Part shown: positions 12,301 to 23,595 of the stretch, piece by piece
How positions within the stretch are numbered: position 1 is the stretch's first letter
How the letters are laid out: every line of letters starts with the position of its first letter
From: Phoenix dactylifera
Lineage: Eukaryota; Streptophyta; Magnoliopsida; Arecales; Arecaceae
Assembly: GCF_009389715.1 (NCBI RefSeq)
Contig: NC_052399.1
Coordinates: 4,666,938-4,730,937, forward strand
Direction of reading: 5' to 3'
DNA length: 64,000 nt
Made by a program: the position numbers and the translations under genes
Notes under the pieces: model-generated
The model's input: the letters and a program-made list of their open reading frames with translations, nothing else
Told to the model about the DNA's origin: nothing
The model's database searches: none

Positions 12301-14004
12301 ACACCACAACAACTAAAATATCTTATTAAATTATATACATGTGTTGCGCACCTGTTCCAATGATTGAAGCGGTGATGAGTACGTGCTGGGAGTGCGCGAT
12401 GAGAATGCCGTCCGTATTTGGGCTGTCGCCGGGTGCCGTTATGGTGACACCTTCGACGTGGACCCCCACACACGTGTCTATCGTCATTTGCTGGGCGGGG
12501 CTGTCTTTTATCTTTATTCCGCTCACTCGCAGGTCATCGCACCCGATGAACGATAACGTCTGCCACATGAAAAAGGGGAAATCAATTACTCTTTATTTCT
12601 TCTTTTTAGTCTATCTCTTTCTCTCTCTTTTAGTAGAATTACTCGATGAGTCAACGTCGAGCGGTTATCAGCACTTTTAAAAACAAGTGAAAGGTGGTGA
12701 CACTCACGTGAGGCGGCCGGGTGCAGCTCTGTGGAAGGAGAGGGAAAGAACGAAGCAATGACATCAGATGGAGACTATAAATAACAACTAAGAATAATAG
12801 CAAAGAAAGGATAGATGTAGAAGAAATATGCCACACATTTTCGGCCACACATTTCCACCAGACGGGGCCTTGGCCGTCGATCTGGCCTCCCCCGTGGACC
12901 GTCAGGCTATTTATGTCGCGAAACGTGATCAAGCTTGCCGCTCCGTTCGTCCATAGCCCGTCTAAAGCTATGATGTTTCCACTCACCTGCCAAAAAAACT
13001 CCTCTATTTGAATGATCTCTTAATTTTTGTGACTCGAATTATTCTTCTCGTAATTTTTCTTTAAAATATTTCCAGCAATCACATTCAAAAAGGGAAGGTT
13101 AAATATGAACTTGATGGTCGACGTTCCCATTTTAGCTGTGCACATATTCCCATTTTATTTTAATTTCCATAAATATCGGACTTAAGTATATATATATTTT
13201 TTACCTCTTTTATGTTTTTTGATATATCTTAATTAGTGCGCGTACTGTTTGTGTAATATAAGAGAACAGAAGTTGCTTGATTGAAGGTGGAGTACCTGAA
13301 CATGAATGCTGGAATTGCATGGGCCTTTAAAGGTTATTCCGTCGAACAATAAGAATGTCTTTCCGGAAGGAATGAGAAAAGTCGGATCTCCAGAGTCTGC
13401 GCAGGCTGCTCTCCAAGATTTTAACAATGCCTAGGAAATCGAAAATAATTAGCATTTCGCCTGCAATTAATAGAAAATGATTTTCTTCTGTTTGATGAAA
13501 GCCTAGGATAAGAATGTCGCAGGAGGCAGCAAATATTTCTAAGATGAAATTTTCGTTTATGGCACATAATTAGTGCAAGCAATATCAACATGTTGGCCAC
13601 CTTCTGGCAAGCGGGAAAAATTATTGGCATTCTCCATCAAAAGAAATTAATCAGAAGGAAGCCGAATTACGCCGGATGTAATCTCAAAAAATCTACTAGC
13701 TTTAGGGAACAGTTATTCTTACATGGGTATCATCCGAATTTCCATTTCCAGTGGCTTGATAATCAACAACATTGTAAAGCTGAGGCCTAACACCCAAGCA
13801 AAGAGCTGAAAGCCACAGTGCAAGCAATGCTGCAACAGCCTAACAAATAACAATAACAATAAAAACAATAAAAAAGAGATCAATGTGGTGCGATCAGCCC
13901 AACCAAATAGAACGTGAAGATCGGGGACCGCCCGGCTTAGATCATGGATGGAACCTGCAAACTAAGATGTCAGGGAAGAGGGGAGAAAGATAAGTGCTCA
14001 CCAT
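3304..14004 (-). CDS. Polygalacturonase (GH28), PG1
   Basis: Predicted secreted pectinase that hydrolyses alpha-1,4-galacturonan in the cell wall. Ten exons on the minus strand: 14002-14004 (ATG only), 13723-13839, 13296-13430, 12837-12986, 12708-12728 (21 nt), 12352-12559, 11852-11933, 5095-5203, 4165-4278, 3304-3534. All have GT-AG borders and matching phases, giving about 389 residues, a normal length for plant GH28. Exon 2 encodes a hydrophobic signal peptide ([16 protein letters not shown]) followed by [10 protein letters not shown]. The four GH28 motifs are present: SPNTDGI, GDDC, GPGHGIS and RIKTW. Intron 7 (5204-11851) carries a complete-length Ty3/gypsy element in the gene's own orientation, yet the exons stay in frame. 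Oddity: the usual QYYC...C cysteine pair after the RIK motif reads [12 protein letters not shown]. The tandem neighbour at 16.3-19.3 kb shares the exon plan. The donor of exon 4 is the least certain border. Function is known from family motifs; natural target tissue cannot be told. Confidence 0.88.
5323..5327. repeat. Target-site duplication, left copy (AAAAT)
   Basis: AAAAT directly precedes the left LTR and is repeated at 11030-11034 directly after the right LTR. A perfect 5 bp duplication is what a Ty3/gypsy integrase leaves and fixes the element's borders. Confidence 0.85.
5328..5721 (-). repeat. 3' LTR of the gypsy element
   Basis: 394 bp direct repeat matching 10626-11029 at about 95 percent by eye. 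On the minus strand it starts TGATGCAGG and ends CGCACCA. It lacks a short CCCTAATCAAA duplication that the other LTR carries. Confidence 0.93.
10626..11029 (-). repeat. 5' LTR of the gypsy element
   Basis: 404 bp partner of 5328-5721, followed on the minus strand by the tRNA-iMet primer-binding site, which identifies it as the 5' LTR. AAAAT at 11030-11034 is the second copy of the target duplication. Confidence 0.93.
11150..11290 (+). mobile_element. Possible tRNA-derived SINE remnant
   Basis: GGTTCGAACCC at about 11231-11241 is a perfect RNA polymerase III B box. A box-A-like TAGTTCAGCTAG lies about 65 bases upstream, and an A-rich tail with T-run follows. The spacing is longer than in a tRNA and no cloverleaf can be drawn, so a degraded SINE is the best reading. 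A chance B box in a repeat is the alternative. Confidence 0.3.
11471..11550. repeat. 40 bp tandem repeat, two copies
   Basis: 11471-11510 and 11511-11550 are near-identical units (TGGTACAAGT... and TGGTCCAAAT..., both ending CCGCCAGCAAGCCAT). They differ at only a few positions, so the duplication is fairly young. It lies in PG1 intron 7. Confidence 0.9.
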
Positions 14005-16325
14005 GGGGTTGAGCTTTGCTGCTGCTACCACGTTGAAGCTCCAACCCTCCCAGATGGCTTGTTATAGACAGAAACGACGCTGCATGCTGGCTGTCGCGAC
14101 TTTATGTGGTCGCCTGAGTCACCACCACTCTAATTAGCATCAGGCCACGAAGAGAAGTGGTCGTCGACTATGACCGGCCAAAACCGGATGGTTCCGGGTT
14201 TGAACTGGGTAGCGTGTCACGTCTCATGATCAATTGCCTTCGTCGCTTGGGTCGGTTTGGGTTCAGCTGCCAACTGAGGCCTTCCTTGGTCAGGCGTTAC
14301 CCCGTACCATTATTGCAGCGCACATTTAATTCCCAGTCGAGGAGCCGAAGAATGCGATGCATCTCATGCAGGAACATGCCACTCGCTGGTCCACGCCGCC
14401 GGGCCCGACTTGTGGCGGCTAAGTCGTCTCGTTTCAGGCCATGCCCATATACATAGTTTCCTTACGGTGGATCGACAGCTAATGCGGTCAAAATCTAACG
14501 GGGGCATTAATTAACAAAATTCTAAAGACACAGCATTACTCTATCTGTTAATTACTCTGGAGATACTAGATATGAAACTAATGTGAATCGGCCCAGATAT
14601 GCCTCAGGCCCAGATATTGCTGCTGCTGATATCATCCAACCAACCAATGGTAGCCGGACACGTGGCCATTATTGATTAAAGGCGCCGTAAAACTATTTAA
14701 ATTCTTTCCGGTGGACGATGGTTACAGCTCGGATCCAAGATCGCGCGTAACTGAGACGTACGTCCGCCGTCCCCGATCAACCTACATAAACGGCATCCTG
14801 GGGATTCTAGATACGCTTTCTTCACCACTCTCTCAAATCTCCACTGCTTTCCCAAAATCTCTAGTTGACTTAGACATGAAGAGATGGCACGCATGAGGAA
14901 CTAATTCCATATGTCGGCCTAAGCTGTATGTAGATGCATGCAGTTGCTTAATTAGAGGTACGTAGATATGGCAAAAATTTTATTCCTAATTTTACTTGTG
15001 TGAAGGTAATGCTTGATGCTTTATTAAGTAGTGATTGCAACCTGTCGGGATAAGCTGGATACTTAAGAATCTTGACATCGTGACCATGGAGACAATAGTA
15101 AGAGGAAGTGTTACAGGGCATCGACAATTTCGACGTATGCATCGAAGGAGACGAGCCGATGAAGAAATTATTATTCAAGCAAGTAAAAGAGCTGCATTGT
15201 TTAATTGTTGGTTCAACAAATCATTGCATGTTGCTGTAACTGTGGTAATAATGGTGATGGCTATCAAGGTGTTTTACGATATCTACAAGTTCAATATTGT
15301 TGGCAAGGACATTGTAATGAGGGAGAGTGTTGAGATTCATTGCCAAGTTCTAATTTCATTATAATTTGTTTAGGTGGTTATTAGTTCTAATGGCTTTAGG
15401 ATTCATGCTGATATTAAGTTAGGTTGAGCCTTAGGCTCAATATACTTGAGTTTGTTTTTAAGTTGACGTGGGATAGTGATATTTTCGTCTTTTAGGAAGA
15501 GATGGTAATATTTTTGTCTTATAGTAAAAAGAAAGAGTGTGTGGTTTGATAAAGAAGGGGAGAGAGTTTCGCGAAGAGAGTTGAAAGAATTTTTGATATG
15601 TCATAGAGAGGGAGAGAGGCTTCTTGGAGAGATGGGAGGGTTTTTTTTTTATAAGAGGAGTTTTCGGCCTTCATTTTTTAAAATTAATGCTGTTTTCGCA
15701 AAAAGATGATATGCCTGCCCATGCTCCCTGACACAGGGGAGGAGGCCCTATTCATGGACTTGGTGGAGAGGAGAAAAGCAAAAGAGAAGAGCCACAACGG
15801 CATGGGACTGTCGATCCGGTGGCAATAGTTTGCTGGTGCAAATGGAACGAAAGAAACGTTCGTAGGATTGGCAAAATCAACGTGGCGGACGACGGACGAA
15901 ATAATCTTCGTTCTTCAAAGCTGGACAGCTTGATACGAGGGAAAGCTAAAGTCCAGATCAAAAACAAACGTATTACTCTAGGACCTCTCAGGCAAAGAAG
16001 AAAGTCGAGCAGTGCGAGCAAGCTGAAAAGGTGGAAGCTTTTACTCGTAGAGGCCTCTCATGCATGCAGAGTCCCCTCCACTTCGACTACGTCACGCCTG
16101 TTTTCCCATGCAAGGGAACCCAAGGAAAACCTTGGTCCCGGTTTCTCCTTCACCTCCCACGTACACGTTAGGGAGGTCAAGAGGACACAACTTTGTAAAT
16201 AAGCTTTGCGCATAAATTAAATTAACCTCGGGCTTTATTAATCATTAACAAAGTCGGGCGGAACACTGCTCCCGCTCTACATCAGAAAAAAGAAAACCAC
16301 GTCATCACTTGATGATGGACGTTGG
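14005..16325. other. Intergenic region between PG1 and PG2
   Basis: Contains the PG1 5' leader and promoter at its left end and the PG2 3' flank at its right end. A TATA-like CTATAAC (minus strand) lies near 14063-14070, about 60 bases upstream of the PG1 start codon. No further gene is recognised. The open frames at 14157-14456, 15035-15364 and 15819-16202 show no family motif, signal peptide or splice context. Confidence 0.45.
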
Positions 16326-19307
16326 CTAGAGACAAGGCACGTCTGGGTGCAGGAAACCACTGGTGTCACCATGAACGTTGATACAGCAGGCAGATGTGTC
16401 TTCCCGTGAGGAAACTGCGGTGAGGTTCACATTGGCAAGGTGCATGAACTCCAGTGCAAGGAACATTTCGGCTACAATTGAGGGTCACGGCAGTCTGACT
16501 CATCGAGGTCCCCGTACGTGAAATGAGCAAATGTCACGTCGCTGATGTGCACAGCATCAGCCTTCACAATAAATCAAGAAAAAAGTTTATATCGGTTAAT
16601 ATGAAAACATTAACAATCAACTTTAATGTATAAAAATACCTACACCAGAGAATTGGCATATAAGAGAAGTAAGATATACAAATTTTTCTTATTTTTAATC
16701 TTCTCAGGTAACGTTTTGTTTTTATCATCAGTAGAACAACTCTCTCTTCCCGGGACGAAAAGGACAAACCGTCCGCTGAGTTAGTCAATCAGCATTTAGC
16801 CAATACTCAAGGTATCTCATTGAGTAAATTTTAAAAGAAAAAAAAAAAACAAATTTGTCAATGCAAGATATTTTCATGTTCAAGTAGTTATGACAGGTGT
16901 TAGTTGCACTAACTTGTTTTCTAAATCACAAATAACATGCATTAATCAACCATACATACCTGGGCTTCACATGTTTTAGGGCTGTCGCAGTAGTATTGGT
17001 CTATGATAATAGGGTTGTGTACATTGGTGAGATTAATATGCTCAAATGATATACGGCTTGCAGATCCCTTACCTCCCTGCACGATAATTGTATGATGAAT
17101 TAAGCAACTCTCAATATAACGCAATAAAATAGGGAAAAGTGCAGTTTTAATTTTGACCTGCCATGTCTTGATCCTTGCTCCATTAGTGGTATCAAACATT
17201 TCTACATGTGAGACATGAATCTCTTCAACTGAAACTTCGCTCCCTTCCTTTCCTAAGCTACCCACGCTGGAAAAAAAAAATAACAAGTTGAAAAATGATC
17301 AGTGTCGTTATAAGATATGTGGTTTGTCACAAAAGGAAAAAAAAATAGAGGGTGAGAGGCGGGTGGGAGAAAAAAGAGCTTGAAAGTAGATTTCCACCTA
17401 TTTGTCTAGAGCTCTCATGATGTAAAAGACAAGGAGCAAGCCATTCTTGAACCATAATAGTCTTTGTAATTTACAGGGATTTTGTAACAACTTCACCAGA
17501 GCAGAGGATTTTGAGCACCACTTAAGCAGTATGGAGAAAGGAAATGGAATGGAATATTTCTCCAAGGTGGAAAACGAACCTTATACCATGGCCTGGTCCA
17601 CACTTGATATGCTCGATAACTATATCATAAACATCGTCTCCTATAGAGATGCAGTCGTCGCCTGCAACACATGAAGTACAGCATATGAGTTATCATGAAG
17701 AAGAGGAAGTCTTAAGACGGGCGACGGAAATCTAAACCTGTTCCTATGACAGACTCCTGGATATGGACATGCCACGAAGCTTGGACGTGAATGCCATCGG
17801 TGTTGGGGCTGGTTGCAGGGGAAGTGACGTGGACCGAAGTCACGTTAACATTCCCGGAACGGTAGATTGTGAGGTGCATTTGTGGGCCGTTCACAAAGCT
17901 CACACCGCTCACCACGGTGTCATTGCACTGGTCGAATCTTAAACCCTGGGCCCAACATGATATATCAATTTGGTTATAGCATAGATTGAACGTACATCTA
18001 CAACTACACTCCAGCACATTCATTCCAAGAAGCAAGGCTGAAAGTGGATCGTATCATGCCCATCTGGATGTGTTTTCATATTCAAAACTATCTGAATATG
18101 GATAGAAATTTGAGCCTCCGACTAATATCTGAATCCGTATCCATGTCCGTCAAAGAAAAATGGATATGAATATAGATCGACAACTGTGTTCATGTGCATG
18201 GGACTGGACCTGAGGTGTTCCTCAAAGTCATCCTCAGGTACAAAATTTAAAGCTAGCTAGGGCGAGCAATCGAGGTGATCCAATGATTTATGGCTTTGGG
18301 GCTGGATTTTAAACCATCACAGGATCAACCTAAGGTCAGGCCTAGCTAAAAACTATAAGGATGCTTAATTTAGGGTCTTGTTATAGGATCGATGTACGGT
18401 GTTAGAATTGCATGCAGCTGAAAGCACAAGTTTCGAGCAGTAATGCATTCTAAGCAGTACAAGTTTCGAGCGAGCACCTGATTCTTGTTACGTTTGCAAG
18501 ATTTGGCCCACCAATTGTGCCCTCTGCCATCAATGAGACGAGAACCAGCAAATGTGAGACCTCTCACCGAATCAAAACGTAGCCATTCGGATGCATCTTT
18601 ATCATTCCATGTATCCAGGGTGTCAGGTGCGACTATTGTTCCTTGAAGCTGTCAAGAGGACATAGCACCAAATTAGGAAAGGAATTAGCTACCTTGGTAA
18701 AAGTGGATAACAATGGCCCAATGGGCCGGAAGCGGTTCAGCCGAACTCATATCAGCCCATGGGGGTCCACTGCAACATAGACACCATGACTGCTTATGAA
18801 AAGAATTTATTCGATCGGTTTCCAGTGTTGACCTGAACACTGACGCTAGTGGACTTGCACGGGCCATCGAATACTGTGGGCAGTACAAGAAACGTCCTAC
18901 GTGCAGGGATGATCATCCTTGGACGGCCCGTTTCGCACCCACATGTTGCGGCCCATGCGTCTTTGAAGACCTGCAAAATAGCATATTAAAAATGTAGAAG
19001 AAATGCTAGGTTTTAGTCTCTTCCGGTTGCATGCATGCAGAGAGCCAAGTGTCAGTATCGAGTGGGGAAATGCAGAAGGAATTGCGATGTACTTGAGTAT
19101 CATCTGTGTGGCCATCACCAACAGCTTTGAAGTCTAGAACGTTAAATTGTGGTTGGCCGCGAGACTTGGTCACGCCGACGCACGTCAAACAGAACATTAG
19201 CACCGAGTAATGTATTCCCTGCACAATTAAGTGATACTGTCTAGAAAAGAAGAAAAGAAAAACATATGTGATAGCCATAAAAACTTGGATGATAAGTTCC
19301 TCACCAT
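16326..19307 (-). pseudogene. Polygalacturonase (GH28), PG2, probably a pseudogene
   Basis: Tandem copy of PG1 with the same ten-exon plan on the minus strand: 19305-19307 (ATG only), 19093-19218, 18833-18970, 18478-18648, 18398-18417, 17738-17945, 17580-17661, 17158-17266, 16960-17076, 16326-16561. Exons 6, 7 and 8 are 208, 82 and 109 nt, identical in length to PG1. Motifs SPNTDGI, GDDC, GPGHGI and RIKTW are all present, and the QYYCDS...C pair missing from PG1 is kept. Exon 2 codes for a hydrophobic leader (HYSVLMFCLTCVGV). Three length faults break the frame. The micro-exon is 20 nt where PG1 has 21. In the last exon one extra base lies between HF and GTSMSQTAV, and another after SRNVPCTG. 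That exon is 236 nt, not a multiple of three. Neighbouring genes are free of such faults, so real decay is likelier than sequencing error, but an unpolished assembly is not excluded. Confidence 0.72.
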
Positions 19308-19373
19308 GTTGTTTTTCGGAAGCAGATAGACAGGACTACAGTTGTTTTTTGGAAGCAGATAGGGAGGACTACA
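19308..19373. repeat. 33 bp tandem repeat in the PG2 5' leader
   Basis: 19308-19340 and 19341-19373 are two 33 bp units (GTTGTTTTT.GGAAGCAGAT...GGACTACA) with three or four differences. They abut the PG2 start codon exon, so on the minus strand they form the last 66 bases of the presumed 5' UTR. Confidence 0.85.
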
Positions 19374-19892
19374 GTGTATTTTTCAATTTGACAAAAGCTC
19401 ATTTTATAGTGAGGACAGGAGCTAATTCATTGCAAAGCAATGAAAATTTTGGTCATCCTCATTGACAGTTGTCATGTTGTCTAATTTCAACCAAAACCAA
19501 AATTAGAAACAAAAAATATTTATGCCGCACGAGGGGTAGTTGACTGCCAGTTTTCAAATTTCTTGCTTGTTCAAACGTAGTGCTCTTTGCCGGAATCCTA
19601 TCCCAATTTTGATTAGGCAGACAGTAAGTTTCTAATTCATTTTAGTGAATAAATTATTCATTGGAACCGTGGTGACCAGAATGGAGATATGAGCATGTTT
19701 AGAAACAAGAGAAAGAAGGTAATTATACGAAATGTTTTGACTTTAGACATTCTTGGTAGTTACTAATTCTAGTCATATCCAGAACATGTAATTAGTGGGA
19801 CTGAATTAATCGAGACGAGCAAATCATACGTGTTACGAGCCTATTGGTGCTCAATATTTAGAAATTTATATATGCAAATGATTTAGTATGCA
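19374..19892. other. PG2 upstream region
   Basis: AT-rich sequence between the PG2 leader and the tRNA gene. It should contain the PG2 promoter (minus) and the upstream signals of the tRNA (plus), for example the CAA at 19875-19877 that plant tRNA genes often use for initiation. Nothing else is supported. Confidence 0.4.
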
Positions 19893-19965
19893 GCGCCTGT
19901 AGCTCAGTGGATAGAGCGTCTGTTTCCTAAGCAGAAAGTCGTAGGTTCGACCCCTACCTGGCGCG
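19893..19965 (+). tRNA. tRNA-Arg (anticodon CCU)
   Basis: 73-base cloverleaf. The acceptor arm GCGCCTG pairs with CTGGCGC (one U-U mismatch at 6-67) and the discriminator is G at 19965. The D arm is GCTCAGTGGATAGAGC. The anticodon stem TCTGT/GCAGA encloses loop TTCCTAA with anticodon CCT at 19926-19928. The T arm GTAGG/CCTAC has loop TTCGACC. Internal A and B boxes are intact and there is no intron. A T-run at 19990-20001 is a good RNA polymerase III terminator. It decodes AGG. Confidence 0.95.
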
Positions 19966-19989
19966 GTCTAAAATATTTTATTTTATAAA

Positions 19990-20001
19990 TTTTTTTTTTT
20001 T
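19990..20001 (+). terminator. Pol III terminator of the tRNA-Arg gene
   Basis: Run of about 12 T residues 25 bases after the mature tRNA end, the standard RNA polymerase III stop signal. Confidence 0.75.
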
Positions 20002-20169
20002 AATTTACTGCTCCAATTTGCTTCTCTTGTTATTTATTTATTTATTTATTTTTTTTTGCAGGTTCAGTTTATGTCTTATTATTTTAGTGAATAAGTTATT
20101 ATTCTTATTTTTGTGCTTGCTGGTATATGTCTTATTATTTTAGTGAATAAAATAAAAACAAATTTTTAA

Positions 20170-21090
20170 TTTACAGCTCCTATTTGATCCTATTCTTATT
20201 ATTTTAGTGAATAAATTATTATTCCTTTTTGCTTTGCTGGTTGATTTATGTCTTATTATCTTAATGAATAAAAATAAATTTTTAATTTACATATTCCATT
20301 TGTTCCTCTTGTTTTTTTTTTCCTGCTTTGCTGGCCAATTTTTGCTTGTTTGCAGCAATATTTTGTTGATATATATATAAACCGATATGATATCAAAGTC
20401 CGGATCAACATTTCATCTTTCAAAATCTTAAATTGGTATTTTTATTATTGAAAACTCAAATCACTATATTAATATGGACTCGTTAATTTGGGTTACTATA
20501 TTAATCTAGGTCTAAAATATCTCAATTTCTATACTTTGTATAAAGATCTAGAAAATTTCAATTTCTCTAACACACGAAATTTTTAGTCTGATGAGGATCC
20601 CAATCCCTCTTGTTATAATTCTTTTCTTTTTATTTTTTGCAGGTTGATTTATGTCTTATTATTTTAGTGAATAAATTATTGTTCTTTTTTTGTGCTTTGA
20701 TGGTTGATTTATGTCTTACTATTTTAATGAATAAAAATTATTTTTTAATTTACATATTATATTTGTTTCTTCTTTTTTTTTTTTGCTTTGTTGGCCGAAC
20801 TTTGCGGTTTGCAGCAATAATTTGCTGATATATTTAAAACGATATAATATCAACATACAGATCAAGATTTCATCTTTCAGAATCTTAAATTGGTATTCTC
20901 ATTATTGAAAACTCAGAGCCACATCTTAATATGGATTCATTAATTTGGGTTAGTATATTAATCTAGGTGTAGGATATTTCAATTCCTATAATTTGTAGAA
21001 AGATCTAGAAAATTTCAATTTCTTTAACTCACGGAATTTTTAGTCTGATCAAGATCTCAATCCCTCCTCAATATTGGACAGATGGCTGCT
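20170..21090. repeat. Tandem duplication, period about 460 bp
   Basis: Copy A (about 20170-20632) and copy B (about 20633-21090) share many blocks at offsets of 457-463 bases. Examples are AATCTTAAATTGGTATT at 20424 and 20881, TAGTCTGAT at 20584 and 21041, and TTGATTTATGTCTTA at 20241 and 20704. A shorter motif around TCTTATTATTTTAGTGAATAA is additionally repeated several times between 20070 and 20740. The sequence is AT-rich and noncoding. Confidence 0.8.
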
Positions 21091-22577
21091 GAGATCTCGA
21101 TAATTAAGAACCTTGGGTAACGCACGAGACTCCAATTTAGCTATGAAGTTCCAGGAACTTACAAGTGTGTAAAAATCTCGCCCGTTGACCCACTCCCTTT
21201 TGTTCGAATCATTTCTTTCTCCTTAGAGAAGTTAGAAACTTTTAAATCAACCCTGGAATGCCCTTTTTTTTTCTATTTTATTATAAAGGAAAGGCACTAA
21301 GGCAGCGAAATGTCTTCAGGCCTGGTTACGGAAGTTCTGCAGTCTTCATCAATCAATGGTTCCGTGCAGCTATCACGAAATAGTGACCAAGTGAGAGGGA
21401 GAAGGGTTTTCATGCATTCTTGCAAGTCGGAATACTCGCAAGCTTCATAAGATTGTGCCAACTATGAGGAATGAACTACATGTATACAAGCAAACAGCGT
21501 TGTATGTAATCAAAACTTGCATCGCCGTTTCATTCCGTCAGCTATTCATTAAGTTAGTTGTCCATCAGAATCGTGAGATGGATCTTTGCTTGTCTGAGCT
21601 ACCACTCGATCCTCCAGTCATATAAACATGCAGGGGACGAAGCTTCCTTTTCAGCAGTTTTTGGAGTAGAGGAGTGAATCTCATATGATTAACCCAGCAT
21701 GTTTATACATCTTCAGCATTTCGAACCTGGTGCTCAAAGGCTTGCGGGAAATGCGCAGTTTCTTCAAGGTTTTTCTTCTAATTTTTCTGAATGTTAGAGA
21801 GGAGTTAAGTTTTCTCTCTCCTGTCAATTTCATAGATGTAGAGAGAGGGATCCAAAAATACTATGATTTGTTTTTCCACGTACGTGGAATTAGGTGACGA
21901 CTTTCTATAATAAGTCTAAATACGTATTTTTTGCACCTAGCATCTAAACAGCCAATATTTTTTTAAAATAATCTAAATTGATCTTTTTTCTAAGATAATT
22001 AAGAAAGATCCCTTGTTTACCTTCCAACTCTCAACTCACGAGACCTGGTTCTACCTGGGAGAAACGCATTGGCAACCAGTAGCCCAGTAGGGTATGGCTG
22101 TAGTTTTCCTTCTCTACTTCAGTTTCGGCTCTAACAGATTGAATCCATGCAGCAGTCCAATATGACATGTTGAAGTCCGGGGAAGCTGGTTTTAGAATTT
22201 CGTTTATAAGTAACGGAGCTTGTCACATTGAGCATGGAATCAATTGGTTTCTCTTATGGCTTACAAAGGTCTTGCTTCAGGCAAACAAGATTTGGACCTT
22301 GCTCACTGAATACCGTAATTGGTGTCGTCGCATGTCGAGTTACTCGTACTGCTTCCAGTAGATGTAGATTAGACTGAGAGATAAAAAAAGTTCCGGCATG
22401 CGTGTTGGATATTATAGGGAAAGAAGTTCTAGTTATAATGCAGGCATGGATGCATGCAAGCATACATACATATATACCATGATGGATACACGGCTTGATT
22501 GGTTTCTCAAGATCGACAAGAGGAGGAATCTTGGAGGCGAGCGACAAGGTCGGCGGCAGCAGCGGCGGCGGAGTTAA
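21091..22577. other. Intergenic region between the tandem duplication and ATS3
   Basis: No gene supported. The open frames at 21685-21897 and 22167-22361 have no recognisable motif. The right end should contain the 3' UTR of the ATS3 gene on the minus strand. Confidence 0.4.
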
Positions 22578-23559
22578 TTAAGAGGAAAGGGAAAGGGCGG
22601 AGGCGGCGGCAGCAGAACGGGGGCAGTGGTTGAAGCCATACCAGACGGCGTTGGGGAGAGGGACGCCGTAGTAGTAGGTGGTGGCCCGGCTGGCGTGGGG
22701 CTCGTACACCTTAACCCACTCCGGCGTCCAACCATCCCACCCGTCCCGCCGCAGGTACAGGGAGCAGATCCCGTACCCGCACGGCCCCTGGATCTTGAAC
22801 GTGTCCGTGGAGCATCGCTCGAACGTCCCCGTCGTCGGATCGTCCAGCCTCGGCGCATACACCTGATCATCAACAACCCCCAACACCGCCACCACCATCA
22901 TCATCATCTTAAATAAATAAATAAATAAATGTATATAATACCTTCAAAAAGATAATATACATGTATATAATAATTGGATGGATGTCCCCAATCTCCCGTT
23001 TTTTTTTATTATCTCTCGAGTCTAAACTGAGTCCGAATTGATGATGAATCCACGCTTGGGCTCGCCGAGACCAAGGTCGGCACACTCTCCCGTTGCCGTC
23101 GAGGTTTATCATGACCACACGGGCATCAGAGAGAAATTTCAAAACGGCGCCTTCTAGCCCTAGGTAACCACAGCTGAGGAGGCAGGTGGCCTGATATTTA
23201 TTACTAAAAATGAGGCTCTTATTTCTCGCAATAGAAATAATATTCACGCACCCCGATTACGAGTATTTTATTGCATTGGATGATATCCAGGTCAGGTTGC
23301 ATGTGACTTGCCCAGGCCCAGACCTGTTGCCCAATACGAACGCTGAAACACCATCTTCGTAGTCCGAGACTACATCTTTCTAATCCTCTTTTTTTTTGTG
23401 AGAAAGAGGAGGGCAAAATTTTAGCAAAAAAAAAAAAGAAAGAGGAGGGCAAAAGCCCCAAAGATTTCTGTCAAGGATATGAAATCAGGTACGGATAAAA
23501 AAAGGGTTACAAAAGAAAATGGACAGAAAGGTTTTTTCAAGCAATAAGGAATATTTAAA

Positions 23560-23595
<36 letters not shown>

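Noticed and set aside
14157-14456. 99-residue arginine-rich plus-strand frame upstream of PG1
   Set aside because: No motif, no Kozak or promoter support; fits chance in a GC-rich promoter region.
18180-18240. Alternative PG2 micro-exon (23 nt between AG and GT near 18200-18225)
   Set aside because: It encodes no GH28-like sequence, whereas 18398-18417 matches the PG1 micro-exon in position and nearly in length.
20052-21090. CRISPR-like or satellite array near the tRNA
   Set aside because: Only two large diverged units with irregular subrepeats; no regular spacer structure and a eukaryotic context.
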